A stretch of DNA of 32,565 nucleotides from an uncultured Bacilli bacterium (GTDB taxonomy: Bacteria; Bacillota_I; Bacilli_A; RF39; UBA660). How positions within the stretch are numbered: position 1 is the first letter of the stretch; each line of letters starts with the position of its first letter. Position numbers and translations under genes: made by a program. The notes beneath the pieces were generated by a model, which was given only the letters and a program-made list of their open reading frames with translations, had not been told where the DNA came from and did not search any database. Below, one piece after another: positions 1-7,839 of the stretch. The stretch spans positions 1 through 32,565 of the forward strand of contig CANQSL010000011.1 in assembly GCA_947626515.1 (NCBI GenBank), given 5' to 3'.

Positions 1-24
1 TACCGGCATAGCCGGTAGTTTTTT
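1..24 (+). terminator. Rho-independent terminator, forward strand
   Basis: A perfect 7-bp GC-rich stem (TACCGGC / GCCGGTA) with a 3-nt ATA loop is followed by G and six T on the plus strand. It probably ends a forward gene lying to the left of the window. The window edge may cut off part of the stem. Confidence 0.7.
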
Positions 25-45
25 GTTTGACCTTAATGGTCAAAC
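25..45. other. Perfect 8-bp hairpin between two terminators
   Basis: GTTTGACC and GGTCAAAC form a perfect 8-bp stem around a 5-nt loop. Neither strand has a T-run directly after it, so it is not a typical terminator. It sits between the forward terminator at 1-24 and the A/T-flanked hairpin at 51-84. Role unknown. Confidence 0.5.
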
Positions 46-50
46 ATAAT

Positions 51-84
51 AAAAAAGTATCATATTTTAATTTGATACTTTTTT
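51..84 (-). terminator. Bidirectional terminator
   Basis: AAAAAAGTATCA (51-62) pairs with TGATACTTTTTT (73-84) around a 10-nt loop. The A- and T-rich flanks let it work on either strand. It lies 26 bp past the stop codon of the minus-strand gene at 111-1277. Confidence 0.75.
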
Positions 85-110
85 TAAACATTCATTTTTA
101 GATTATATAA

Positions 111-1277
111 TTACTCTTCGTTATAGATAACTTGTGTTATATTCTTTCCAATTTCTACTAATAGTATGTACCCACTCATATCCATTGTACCAATAGATGG
201 CGCATTAATTTTATACGAAACTTCAAGAATGTTATTTTCCTCTATAATATTTTCTATAGAAACTGAATTACTTCCACTCGTTAGAGGTACATATATTAAT
301 GCTAAAGATTTATTATCAAAATAAAGAGATGAATAATTTTTTAATAAAATATCTAATGTACCTTCCGTTTTGTTTCCATAGCTGTCATATTTATAATTAT
401 TATATTTTTCTACATATTTAACCAAATCTTCATAATTATTAATTATTTTTGCTTTATCAATATCAGTCATATTAATATATTGTGAATAAATAATATCACT
501 TCTATATTTATTTGATTTGCTTAAATTAGTTAATACTTTTTCTATATCTCCATCCATAATTATGAAAGTGGATTCTGCATCTGATTTTAAATAACCAATT
601 TTAGAATTATAGATATACAAAGATACATTATTATCAAAATTTAAAGTATAAATATATCCGTCATCATAAGTTTCATAATCATCATTTATATTAACTTTTA
701 AATATTTTGTATTTGAAATTATTTCCTCTTTCTTAGCTTCATCAATTATATTAATATTTTCATTTTCTTTTAAAACACTTATATTATTAGTTTCAATTTT
801 ATTAAATATTTTATCATTATTAATCTTCTCTATATTAATAAGTTTATCATATAGTTCACTACTAATTTTAACAGGGAATTTATCATTATTAATTTCTACT
901 TCTCCCCAATCTGAACCTACTGTAATTTTATATGAATCATTAACAATTAATTCAAGTTCATCAAATATTATACAATCACAATCATAAAATGATTTATCTT
1001 CTTTTAAAGTTTTTATTATATTAGAAATTTCTACAAAATCATTATCGTTTAATTTTATAGTTTGAAAATTAATAAAGTTATTTGTACTATTTAAGGCATT
1101 AGCCGTACTAATATTATATAAAGGAGCATATCTAAGATCTATTGTTTCTATTTTGTCAGGTAATAAATAATCATTATTTTCCTTTATATTATAAAAATAT
1201 TTTAAACCAAATAAACATACTATACTTATACATATTATAATTAATACAATTATAAAAATAATGATTTTTTTCTTCAT
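111..1277 (-). CDS. Membrane-anchored protein of unknown function
   Basis: 388 residues. A lysine-rich N-terminus (MKKK) is followed by one strongly hydrophobic segment at about residues 5-28. There is no clear lipobox, so I read it as an uncleaved anchor or signal sequence with the rest outside the cell. The exterior part is rich in Asn, Ile, Lys and Asp and looks mostly beta-stranded. It has a CDC motif near residue 100 and no catalytic signature I recognise. The start is supported by GGTGAT just upstream of the ATG. The gene stands alone: a terminator follows (51-84) and the preceding gene has its own terminator (1364-1404). I do not recognise the family and assign no function. Confidence 0.75.
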   Translation of the reverse strand: MKKKIIIFIIVLIIICISIVCLFGLKYFYNIKENNDYLLPDKIETIDLRYAPLYNISTANALNSTNNFINFQTIKLNDNDFVEISNIIKTLKEDKSFYDCDCIIFDELELIVNDSYKITVGSDWGEVEINNDKFPVKISSELYDKLINIEKINNDKIFNKIETNNISVLKENENINIIDEAKKEEIISNTKYLKVNINDDYETYDDGYIYTLNFDNNVSLYIYNSKIGYLKSDAESTFIIMDGDIEKVLTNLSKSNKYRSDIIYSQYINMTDIDKAKIINNYEDLVKYVEKYNNYKYDSYGNKTEGTLDILLKNYSSLYFDNKSLALIYVPLTSGSNSVSIENIIEENNILEVSYKINAPSIGTMDMSGYILLVEIGKNITQVIYNEE

Positions 1278-1363
1278 AATATCACCTAAACCTCATTATA
1301 CATTATAACCAAATACGTTTTTACAAAAATTATAAATATAATGTAAAGAATGTAAATTTATTA

Positions 1364-1404
1364 AAAAAGTTAAATCTGTTCTATAATTTATGATTTAACT
1401 TTTT
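1364..1404 (-). terminator. Terminator of the acyltransferase gene
   Basis: A perfect 13-bp stem (1364-1376 with 1392-1404) surrounds a 15-nt loop. On the minus strand it ends in a U-run. It begins 7 bp past the stop codon of the gene at 1412-3616. Confidence 0.85.
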
Positions 1405-1411
1405 ATTTAAA

Positions 1412-3616
1412 TTAAGAATTCAATTTTTCTTTTAATAATTTACTTAAAGCTTTATTTCCAAATTCATTTAAATGTACTTTATCAACCATTAAATAATCAT
1501 TATTTTTTACTTCTTCATAAAAATCTATCTTATTGATATCTAAATCATAAGTTTCTATTAAATCATTAATTGACACTAGATATATCTCATAATCTTTATA
1601 TAAATTTATTAAATCATTTAACTCATCTTTGCTTAAATTAATGTTATTATCAAAAGCAAAAACAATTCTATGGGTCATCGTTTTATCTTCTATTGATTTT
1701 TCTATACTATCTTTTATAAAATTATAATCCATTTCTTTATTCATAATAAATTTAGCATCATTAAAGTCTTTAGCTAAAAATTCATATGCATTTAATAGTA
1801 TATCATTTCCAATAAATGTAATTTTACTTAATTCCTTTTTTTCGTGCTCGTCTAATATACTTTGTTTATGTATATTAAACTTTTCTAAATAAACATTGTA
1901 AATACTATCATAAACTGCATTGGTATATGCTTTACTACCATAACCGGTTAAATGAATCTTATCAGATACAAAATATTCTTCGTGTCCTCTTGATACGTTA
2001 TACCAATCAATTATATGTAAATTGCTATATTTTTTAGATAGTGCAATTATATTTTGATTAGCATCAACATTATTAGTTGTAGTTATCCAAAATATATCTC
2101 TATCACCACATAATTTTATTATTTCTTCTTTACAAGATTTAGAGCAATCACCATTAGCACCTAAATTAAATACGATAACATCTTTCAATAAATTTTTAGC
2201 TTGTAAATCATTTATTATATCTTTAACCGCCCATGCTGTACGCGATATTTTTGCATCAAAATAACCATTTGGAAAAGTTTTATATAAGTCTGGAGTTGCC
2301 CCCAACATTACTGAATCTCCTATACCAACTATAGAAAGATTAGTTACTATATTTTTCAAATCTTCTTCCCCATTTTTTAATTCAGTTAATGTTTCACTCC
2401 AAGCATTTTCTTCTTCTTTCTTTTTTTCTATATATTCGTTTTGTTTTTGAATAACTAGTTCTTCATTTTTAGATAATTTATTTTCTAATTCCTTTATTTC
2501 TTTAGTATAATTTTTTGAAGTTATATATTTATAAAAACCAAATAGAGAAATTAGTAAGATTAAAAAACTAAATATATATCTTAATTCTTTAAATCCTTTT
2601 TTCTTATTAAATACATTGCTAAAATGCAATATGCAAGATAATAATAATGTAATAATAATAGTTAAAATTATCTTATACATAAAATTAAGTTTTGTTAACT
2701 GAAAAAAATAAATTACAGGATATTGAACTAAATATATTTCATAACTTATACTACATAAATAAGAAACTAATTTACTTTTTAAGTTATTAATTCTTTTTGT
2801 ATATATTGTTCCATAATCAATTAGTTTACAAGTAATTAAAGAAATTATTAGCATTGCTAAACACATATAATTAATATTACTATCTATAAAAACAAATAAA
2901 GTAATCATTATAATATTATAAATATAAAATAAACTTCGATTTATTAATTTATTTTTATAATAGAATTTGTCAAAATAATTATGAATAAAACCTAATAGCA
3001 TTCCTAAAAATAAAGGAAACATTCTTGTGAAAGTATTATAATACAATATCGTTATATTATTCTGTTTACTTACTTTATAAAAATATAAAAAAGAAACTAT
3101 TGTAGCTAATAATAAAATTATACATGGAAATATTTTATGCAACTTATTTCCTATTTTACGTAAGAACATAAAGATAAATGGAAAAATTAAGTCAAATTGT
3201 AATAATATTGATATATACCATAAATGCATAAATGGGGAACTTATATGTCTTGCAAAATAATCTAAATTTACTCCTATTTGCCAAAAATTATTAAAACCAA
3301 ATAATATAGAATTAACTTCTGCTTTTAAATTAAACCAAAGAGCGTTTGGAATAAATGATAATATTGCTATTGTTAAAAATACTACAATTATTAATGGCAA
3401 ATATATTTTTTTTAATAGATTTAAATAGTATTCTTTTAATGAAAATTTTTTCTTTTTAAAAGCTGATAAGCATGATAAATACGCACTTAAAATAAAAAAA
3501 GTGCATACAGCTAAATAGCCTCCTTTAAGTATATTTAAGTGATAAAATAATACTGAAATACATGCTATTAATCTAACTAAATTTAAATCATTATAAGTTA
3601 CTTTATTGGTTTTCAT
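1412..3616 (-). CDS. OatA-like O-acyltransferase with tandem SGNH domains
   Basis: 734 residues. The N-terminal half (about 1-365) is a multi-pass Acyltransferase_3 domain, with the expected His at 26 (LFYHLN), FFILSAYL, and HLWYISILLQF in place of the usual HLWYLSVEEQF. A charged, probably coiled-coil linker (370-410) leads to an SGNH hydrolase domain at about 428-570. That domain has block I GDS (433-435), block III GAN (486-488) and catalytic DKIH (552-555). This is the layout of peptidoglycan O-acetyltransferase OatA: the membrane part moves an acetyl group across the membrane and the SGNH domain transfers it to a wall sugar. Unusually, residues 597-734 look like a second, degenerate SGNH copy (GND for GDS, but DKVH kept). 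The substrate (peptidoglycan or another wall polymer) cannot be read from the sequence. Confidence 0.88.
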   Translation of the reverse strand: MKTNKVTYNDLNLVRLIACISVLFYHLNILKGGYLAVCTFFILSAYLSCLSAFKKKKFSLKEYYLNLLKKIYLPLIIVVFLTIAILSFIPNALWFNLKAEVNSILFGFNNFWQIGVNLDYFARHISSPFMHLWYISILLQFDLIFPFIFMFLRKIGNKLHKIFPCIILLLATIVSFLYFYKVSKQNNITILYYNTFTRMFPLFLGMLLGFIHNYFDKFYYKNKLINRSLFYIYNIIMITLFVFIDSNINYMCLAMLIISLITCKLIDYGTIYTKRINNLKSKLVSYLCSISYEIYLVQYPVIYFFQLTKLNFMYKIILTIIITLLLSCILHFSNVFNKKKGFKELRYIFSFLILLISLFGFYKYITSKNYTKEIKELENKLSKNEELVIQKQNEYIEKKKEEENAWSETLTELKNGEEDLKNIVTNLSIVGIGDSVMLGATPDLYKTFPNGYFDAKISRTAWAVKDIINDLQAKNLLKDVIVFNLGANGDCSKSCKEEIIKLCGDRDIFWITTTNNVDANQNIIALSKKYSNLHIIDWYNVSRGHEEYFVSDKIHLTGYGSKAYTNAVYDSIYNVYLEKFNIHKQSILDEHEKKELSKITFIGNDILLNAYEFLAKDFNDAKFIMNKEMDYNFIKDSIEKSIEDKTMTHRIVFAFDNNINLSKDELNDLINLYKDYEIYLVSINDLIETYDLDINKIDFYEEVKNNDYLMVDKVHLNEFGNKALSKLLKEKLNS

Positions 3617-3654
3617 TATTATCTACTATCCTACAATAAATTATATAAAATTCA

Positions 3655-3679
3655 AAAAAAAAGTCAATATTTAAGACTT
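3655..3679 (-). terminator. Weak terminator of the radical SAM gene
   Basis: AAGTC (3661-3665) pairs with GACTT (3675-3679), and nine A lie beside it, giving a long U-run on the minus strand. The 5-bp stem is weak. It overlaps the stop codon of the gene at 3671-4804. Confidence 0.4.
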
Positions 3680-4804
3680 ATTTTTATTAATTAATGCCAA
3701 ATTTTTTACCCAACTTTCACTCATTTTAGGACTTTCGATAAAATTTGCATCAACAGTATATCCAGTAAGCCATTTTATTAATCTAACATCTGATGTTGTA
3801 ATAAAATCCTTTATTTTTATTAATCTTCCATTTATATGCTTACAATCTATTGATGGAAATTCGCAAATTTTATTTTTACTTAAAATACATTCATGATCAT
3901 AGGTATCTACAAATTTATAATCAAAAGGAATGATATTGTGCAAATCTTTGTACTCTTTTAAACTATTTTTAAAGCTTATACACTTTTCTCTCATAATACA
4001 TTCAGAACAATTCATTTCACAAGGTCTATAATAATGAGCATTATAATCTCTATTCATATTATGAACATAACTTATTAAACAAGATGTTTTTCTAAATATC
4101 AATACGCCATATTTTTTAGCAAGCTTTTCAAATAATTCTATTATTTTTGGATCAATTATTTTTTTATGTCCAAAAGTATAACCTGGATATGGTTTTAAGT
4201 CTAATCCATTTTCATCCCATATCTTTACACTAGAAGGTTTTCCTTGCAAACCGGAATATCCTATAGGAAGATTATACTCTTTAGCAAGCCTAAAAACATT
4301 AGTAAAAGATTCTACTGTATCATTAACATTATATATAATCGGTCTAAATTCAATAGAATATTTGTAATTATTTTTTCTTCTTTTTATTTCTTTCAAATTA
4401 TTTTCAAATCTCTCCATTGTATTTCCATCTAAATAAGAATTTACTCCAAAGCATGAAAATGCTATATGTAAATCTAAATCAAATTTAATATCTGGAAATT
4501 TAGAATAATCACCTTTAGTAACAATAATTACTGGGCCTTTATGTTTAGCATTTTCTAAATCGTGTAATAATTTAATTGTATTATCTATTTGCAATAAAGG
4601 ATCTCCATAAAATAGATTAACAGCAACTGGTAAATTTATAAAATCTGGATTTATTTCACTAGGTAAAATATGATAATTCATATTTTCATGCTTTTCTCCA
4701 TTTAATCTACAATACTTACAATCAAAACAGTAATCTAATGAATCTCCTAATAAATAAAATGATTTTGCAAATAGTGCTAAATCTGTTACTTTTATATCCT
4801 TCAT
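3671..4804 (-). CDS. Radical SAM-like protein with atypical CX2CX2C site and C-terminal Cys cluster
   Basis: 377 residues. Near the N-terminus, CFDCKYC (C26, C29, C32) sits where radical SAM enzymes carry CX3CX2C. The spacing is one residue short, as if one residue were lost from a CPFDCKYC-like motif. The strand motif VNLFYGDPLLQ resembles the GGEP-type SAM-binding region. The middle part fits a radical SAM barrel. The C-terminal third has a second cysteine group (CEMNCSECIMREKC, then two more Cys at CEFPSIDC), like the auxiliary Fe-S clusters of SPASM/twitch proteins. The reaction is unknown. The start is fixed by GGTGAT just upstream. It follows the LysR gene on the same strand after 77 bp and could be co-transcribed with it. 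It might also be a DNA-repair-photolyase-like radical SAM protein. Confidence 0.65.
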   Translation of the reverse strand: MKDIKVTDLALFAKSFYLLGDSLDYCFDCKYCRLNGEKHENMNYHILPSEINPDFINLPVAVNLFYGDPLLQIDNTIKLLHDLENAKHKGPVIIVTKGDYSKFPDIKFDLDLHIAFSCFGVNSYLDGNTMERFENNLKEIKRRKNNYKYSIEFRPIIYNVNDTVESFTNVFRLAKEYNLPIGYSGLQGKPSSVKIWDENGLDLKPYPGYTFGHKKIIDPKIIELFEKLAKKYGVLIFRKTSCLISYVHNMNRDYNAHYYRPCEMNCSECIMREKCISFKNSLKEYKDLHNIIPFDYKFVDTYDHECILSKNKICEFPSIDCKHINGRLIKIKDFITTSDVRLIKWLTGYTVDANFIESPKMSESWVKNLALINKNKS

Positions 4805-4881
4805 ACTATCACCATTTTCATCTTAGCATTATTTTTATATAAAAAAAAACATTAATTTTTTATATTATGTATAACTTTTTT

Positions 4882-5778
4882 TCATATATTAATATTTGAA
4901 TTAATGTATTTTTTTATAAAATATATCGGTGCTTTTGTTAAATAGTTTTTTATGTATACTAAATTAATTGTAATAGTTGGCAATTTTTCTTTTAATTCTA
5001 TTATTTCAAAATCTTTATTATCTTTTATTAAATCATATATTATATATCCTATACCTAAATTTTCTTTTATAGCGCTTATAATCATTTCACTAGTATGAAT
5101 GTTAATAACATTAGAGATATCCACATTATTTTCTTCTAATAATTTATCTAAATTAATTCTATTGCTAGTTCCTTTTATAGGTAAAATTAAAGGTAAGTCT
5201 TCTAAATCCTTTAAACTTTCTACTGGTTTATTTATTTTCAGATTTTTATTTTTCACAAAACAATTTTTTACTTTTTTTAAAGGTACTATACAAACATCAT
5301 TTAATTTTGTAAATATTGGTGAAGTATCAATAATAAAATCTATTTCATGACTTTCAAGTAATGTTAATAATTGTTCAGTAGATTTACTTATTATAGTTAT
5401 TTCTATATTTGGATACTCTTTATGGAAGTTCAGAATATTGTTAAATAAATAAAATGATCCTATTTGAGATGGAACTCCTATAGACAATTTTCCTTTTTCA
5501 AGAGATTCATCTTCTAGCATAATTCTTTCAGCTATTAAAAAATTATTATAAGCTCTTTCAATATAAAAAAGAAGCGTTTTCCCTTTTTCCGTTAATGTAA
5601 TTCCTTTAATATTTCTAAATACTAATTCACAATTTAAATCGTTTTCTAATTTTTTTATAGCTTTGCTTACAGCTGGTTGAGATATAAAATTTTTTTCCGC
5701 TGCTTTTGAAATACTTCCATATTTAGCAACTTCATAAAAAGTTTTATATAAATTAAGATTAATATTGCTTTTATACAT
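4882..5778 (-). CDS. LysR-family transcriptional regulator
   Basis: About 298 residues from the preferred start, the normal LysR length. The N-terminal winged helix-turn-helix is clear (YKTFYEVAKYGSISKAAE, then SQPAVSKAIKKLE). A LysR substrate-binding domain follows, with the typical KGKLSIGVPSQIG start. The ORF track begins 17 codons upstream at 5829. I prefer the ATG at 5778 because AAGGTG lies 7 bp before it and a TTGAAA-17-TATAAT promoter lies at 5829-5801, inside the longer frame. It is transcribed away from the gene at 5891 with back-to-back promoters, the usual arrangement for a LysR protein that controls its neighbour and itself. The effector is unknown. Confidence 0.88.
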   Translation of the reverse strand: MYKSNINLNLYKTFYEVAKYGSISKAAEKNFISQPAVSKAIKKLENDLNCELVFRNIKGITLTEKGKTLLFYIERAYNNFLIAERIMLEDESLEKGKLSIGVPSQIGSFYLFNNILNFHKEYPNIEITIISKSTEQLLTLLESHEIDFIIDTSPIFTKLNDVCIVPLKKVKNCFVKNKNLKINKPVESLKDLEDLPLILPIKGTSNRINLDKLLEENNVDISNVINIHTSEMIISAIKENLGIGYIIYDLIKDNKDFEIIELKEKLPTITINLVYIKNYLTKAPIYFIKKYINSNINI

Positions 5779-5800
5779 TATAATACACCTTCGAATATAT

Positions 5801-5829
5801 ATTATAATAATGTTATTAAAGGATTTCAA
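5801..5829 (-). promoter_or_regulatory. Promoter of the LysR gene
   Basis: Read on the minus strand: TTGAAA (5829-5824), a 17-bp spacer, then TATAAT (5806-5801). This is a near-consensus housekeeping promoter about 23 bp before the ATG at 5778. Confidence 0.7.
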
Positions 5830-5832
5830 TAA
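5813..5832. promoter_or_regulatory. Possible LysR operator (inverted repeat)
   Basis: TTATT-N10-AATAA forms an inverted repeat containing T-N11-A, the loose LysR-box pattern. It lies in the divergent promoter region and overlaps the LysR -35 element. In such AT-rich DNA a chance match is easy. Confidence 0.3.
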
Positions 5833-5839
5833 TTATTTC

Positions 5840-5868
5840 TTGATTTAATTACTTACTACTTATATAAT
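5840..5868 (+). promoter_or_regulatory. Promoter of the 173-residue unknown gene
   Basis: TTGATT (5840-5845), a 17-bp spacer and a perfect TATAAT (5863-5868). It runs divergently from the LysR promoter; the two -35 boxes are only 10 bp apart. Confidence 0.7.
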
Positions 5869-5890
5869 ACGATATTAAAGGAGCAATAAT

Positions 5891-6412
5891 ATGAAAGCTT
5901 TTTTAAATAATTTTATGTGCATTGAAATAAATTATGAAGATACAATAATTATAATAGATAAAACAATAAACAACGATATTTGGTTCGAAAGTAATAAAAG
6001 TGATATTACTATAGAATTTAATATGTACTCACATAATACTGATGAATATTATTTATTTTTATCTTTTGAATACTTATTAAAAAACATACTAGGAAGATAT
6101 GTATTATATGAAGATAAGAAAAATAAACTTTTGCCTGTTGATTTTATTGATTTAAAAAATAAAACTATTACATTTCATTCTAATAGTGAATATGATAATA
6201 TTTTGAAAATAAAATTTGAAAATCAATCGATAATATTATCGCTTTCTAAATGTAACTATGCTGGAAAAAATATTAAAAATTGTATAAGAATTAAATCACA
6301 AGATTCAGATTATGGAATTTATTATCAAGATTTTTTAGGTTTTTATAGTTTTTTAGCTAAGAGAATAATAAATTTAAATGATAAGGTAAAAATTAAAGCA
6401 AAGACTATGTAA
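5891..6412 (+). CDS. Protein of unknown function, divergent from LysR gene
   Basis: 173 residues, soluble, with no signal peptide or membrane segment. It is rich in Ile, Asn, Lys and Tyr and looks mostly beta-stranded. I see no motif I can tie to a family. The start has a strong AAAGGAG site and a near-consensus promoter (5840-5868). Its divergent pairing with the LysR gene makes it the first candidate target of that regulator. The function cannot be assigned. Confidence 0.7.
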   Translation: MKAFLNNFMCIEINYEDTIIIIDKTINNDIWFESNKSDITIEFNMYSHNTDEYYLFLSFEYLLKNILGRYVLYEDKKNKLLPVDFIDLKNKTITFHSNSEYDNILKIKFENQSIILSLSKCNYAGKNIKNCIRIKSQDSDYGIYYQDFLGFYSFLAKRIINLNDKVKIKAKTM

Positions 6413-6478
6413 ATAATTATTAAAAATAGTATATTTTAGTAATTATTATAATGTATAATATAATTATAGGAGGAAACT

Positions 6479-6850
6479 ATGAATTCTAATTTACAATCAT
6501 TTTTTAGATCAGGTGGGTATGGAAATATGAATGAAGAAATTTCAAATTTAAGAGATACATTTTTTAGTACTAATGGCGAGTATGAATATATTAAAAAATT
6601 AATGAGTACAAAACCAGAAGAATTAATAAGTTTAGTTAATTTATGTAAAAAATTGCCCGATGAATTAATAGCAGAAAAGGCTAAAGAACTTGTAGATAAA
6701 ATTGACTTTGGAGAAATACCGGATGAAGAAATGCAAAATGCTGAAAATAAATTAATTATATACTTTTTAGCATTACAAGATAAAATTCTTTTAAAAGATC
6801 TAATATTAATATCTGATATAGAAGAAAAAGAACCCACTAGAACAAGATAA
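6479..6850 (+). CDS. Small acidic helical protein of unknown function
   Basis: 123 residues. It has a Ser/Gly-rich start (SFFRSGGYGNMNEE), then helices rich in Glu, Leu and Lys. There is no membrane segment and no motif I recognise. AGGAGG lies a short distance before the ATG. The terminator at 6844-6868 overlaps the last codons. A minus-strand ORF at 6436-6963 overlaps it, but that one lacks a good binding site and has no family-like motif, so I take it as a shadow. Confidence 0.65.
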   Translation: MNSNLQSFFRSGGYGNMNEEISNLRDTFFSTNGEYEYIKKLMSTKPEELISLVNLCKKLPDELIAEKAKELVDKIDFGEIPDEEMQNAENKLIIYFLALQDKILLKDLILISDIEEKEPTRTR

Positions 6851-6868
6851 TGCAAATTATCTTTTTTT
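6844..6868 (+). terminator. Terminator overlapping the stop codon of the 6479 gene
   Basis: AAGATAAT (6844-6851) pairs with ATTATCTT (6856-6863) around a GCAA tetraloop, followed by more T. The stop codon at 6848-6850 lies in the left arm. Confidence 0.8.
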
Positions 6869-6870
6869 AT

Positions 6871-6899
6871 TTGACATTTAAATATCATAATGATACTAT
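6871..6899 (+). promoter_or_regulatory. Near-consensus extended -10 promoter
   Basis: Perfect TTGACA (6871-6876), a 17-bp spacer, then TACTAT (6894-6899) preceded by TGA, i.e. an extended -10. It drives the gene at 6926 and starts only 2 bp after the upstream terminator. Confidence 0.75.
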
Positions 6900-6925
6900 A
6901 AATTTCATTAAAAGAAGGAAAAATT

Positions 6926-7834
6926 ATGGCTGGAATAATACATATTAAAAATAAAGAGAGCAAGACTTTTTTGAAAGAATGCGATTATTTAATAGAACCT
7001 AGTGAATCTCCTATTTATTATTCAATTTCTATTTATACTCTATTAAATGAAAAATTTAATTCATTATATTCAAACAAACATTTAGATGAATTTAAAGATA
7101 GTATTAAATTTTATAAAGATGCATTAGATGAATTTGAAGAAGACAGTAAATATATTAATAAAATTTATACTGTTTTAGATAATTATAAAAATAAAGAAAT
7201 GGATTTAATAAAAAATGCAGAATATATTTCTTTAGATTTCAACATAAAAGAAATAGAAGAATATATAAAATATAATCCAGAAATTTTGTGTAAAAAATTT
7301 ATTTTTTATTTAGATGAAATTGATATTTCATATTTAATTAGATTAAAAGAAATATTTAAAAATACAAATAATTTATATTTTATGATAAAAGGAAATACTG
7401 CACTTATAAATTATAATGACTGTTTAAATACATTCAAATATATTGAAGATATAGCATTGGATTCAAAAAAATACAATTTTTCTCCTTTGGAACAAATAAT
7501 GTATATTTATGATAATATTAGAGATAGAATTTATAAATTGGAAAATGAGGATGAAGATAAAAATATTTCAAGAGATTTATCAAAAGTTATTTTAGGAAAT
7601 AAAATTGTATGCCAAGGTTATGCAAATATTTTTGATGCAGTATTACGAATTTTAAAGTTTAATACACAAATAGTATATCTTTTTAATGAAAAATTGGGAC
7701 ATGCACGAAATATGGTACAAATTATAGATAAAAAATATAATATTAACGGAGTTTATTATTTTGACACAACTTGGGATAGCAAAAAAATGAAAATGACATT
7801 GAATTTCTTTTATCATACAAATATTTTGCTCTAA
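6926..7834 (+). CDS. Transglutaminase-like protein, 5' part of a frameshifted gene
   Basis: 302 residues as read. The first ~185 are a charged helical region. The last ~100 form a transglutaminase/protease-like core with a Cys-His-Asp triad: C229 in IVCQGYAN, H259 in LGHARNM, D280 in FDTTWDS. This fold gives cysteine proteases, transglutaminases or amidases; there is no signal peptide, so it should act in the cytoplasm. The frame breaks right after the Asp motif. A run of seven A (7781-7787) shifts translation to 16 junk-like residues and a stop. One extra A would continue smoothly into the downstream ORF (…NENDIEFLLSYKYF…). The intact protein would have about 505 residues. A sequencing error, a disabling mutation or slippage on the A-run are all possible. 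The start has GAAGGAAA and a strong promoter. Confidence 0.75.
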   Translation: MAGIIHIKNKESKTFLKECDYLIEPSESPIYYSISIYTLLNEKFNSLYSNKHLDEFKDSIKFYKDALDEFEEDSKYINKIYTVLDNYKNKEMDLIKNAEYISLDFNIKEIEEYIKYNPEILCKKFIFYLDEIDISYLIRLKEIFKNTNNLYFMIKGNTALINYNDCLNTFKYIEDIALDSKKYNFSPLEQIMYIYDNIRDRIYKLENEDEDKNISRDLSKVILGNKIVCQGYANIFDAVLRILKFNTQIVYLFNEKLGHARNMVQIIDKKYNINGVYYFDTTWDSKKMKMTLNFFYHTNILL

Positions 7835-7839
7835 CAAAG

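Noticed and set aside
4244-5350. Plus-strand ORFs of 62 and 83 residues inside the radical SAM and LysR genes
   Set aside because: Antisense shadows of well-supported genes. The same holds for those at 8503, 9034, 11393, 16551, 18513 and 23859.
5779-5829. 17-codon N-terminal extension of the LysR protein
   Set aside because: It covers the promoter and lacks a binding site; the ATG at 5778 has AAGGTG.
6436-6963. 175-residue minus-strand ORF over the 6479 gene
   Set aside because: It is antisense to a gene with AGGAGG and a terminator, lacks a binding site, and shows the low-complexity Ser/Ile/Phe look of shadow frames.
7781-7787. Programmed -1 frameshifting as the sure explanation of the A7 run
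   Set aside because: Codons AAA AAA could slip, but I see no clear downstream pseudoknot or upstream SD-like stimulator, and homopolymer error is just as likely. Kept as one option only.
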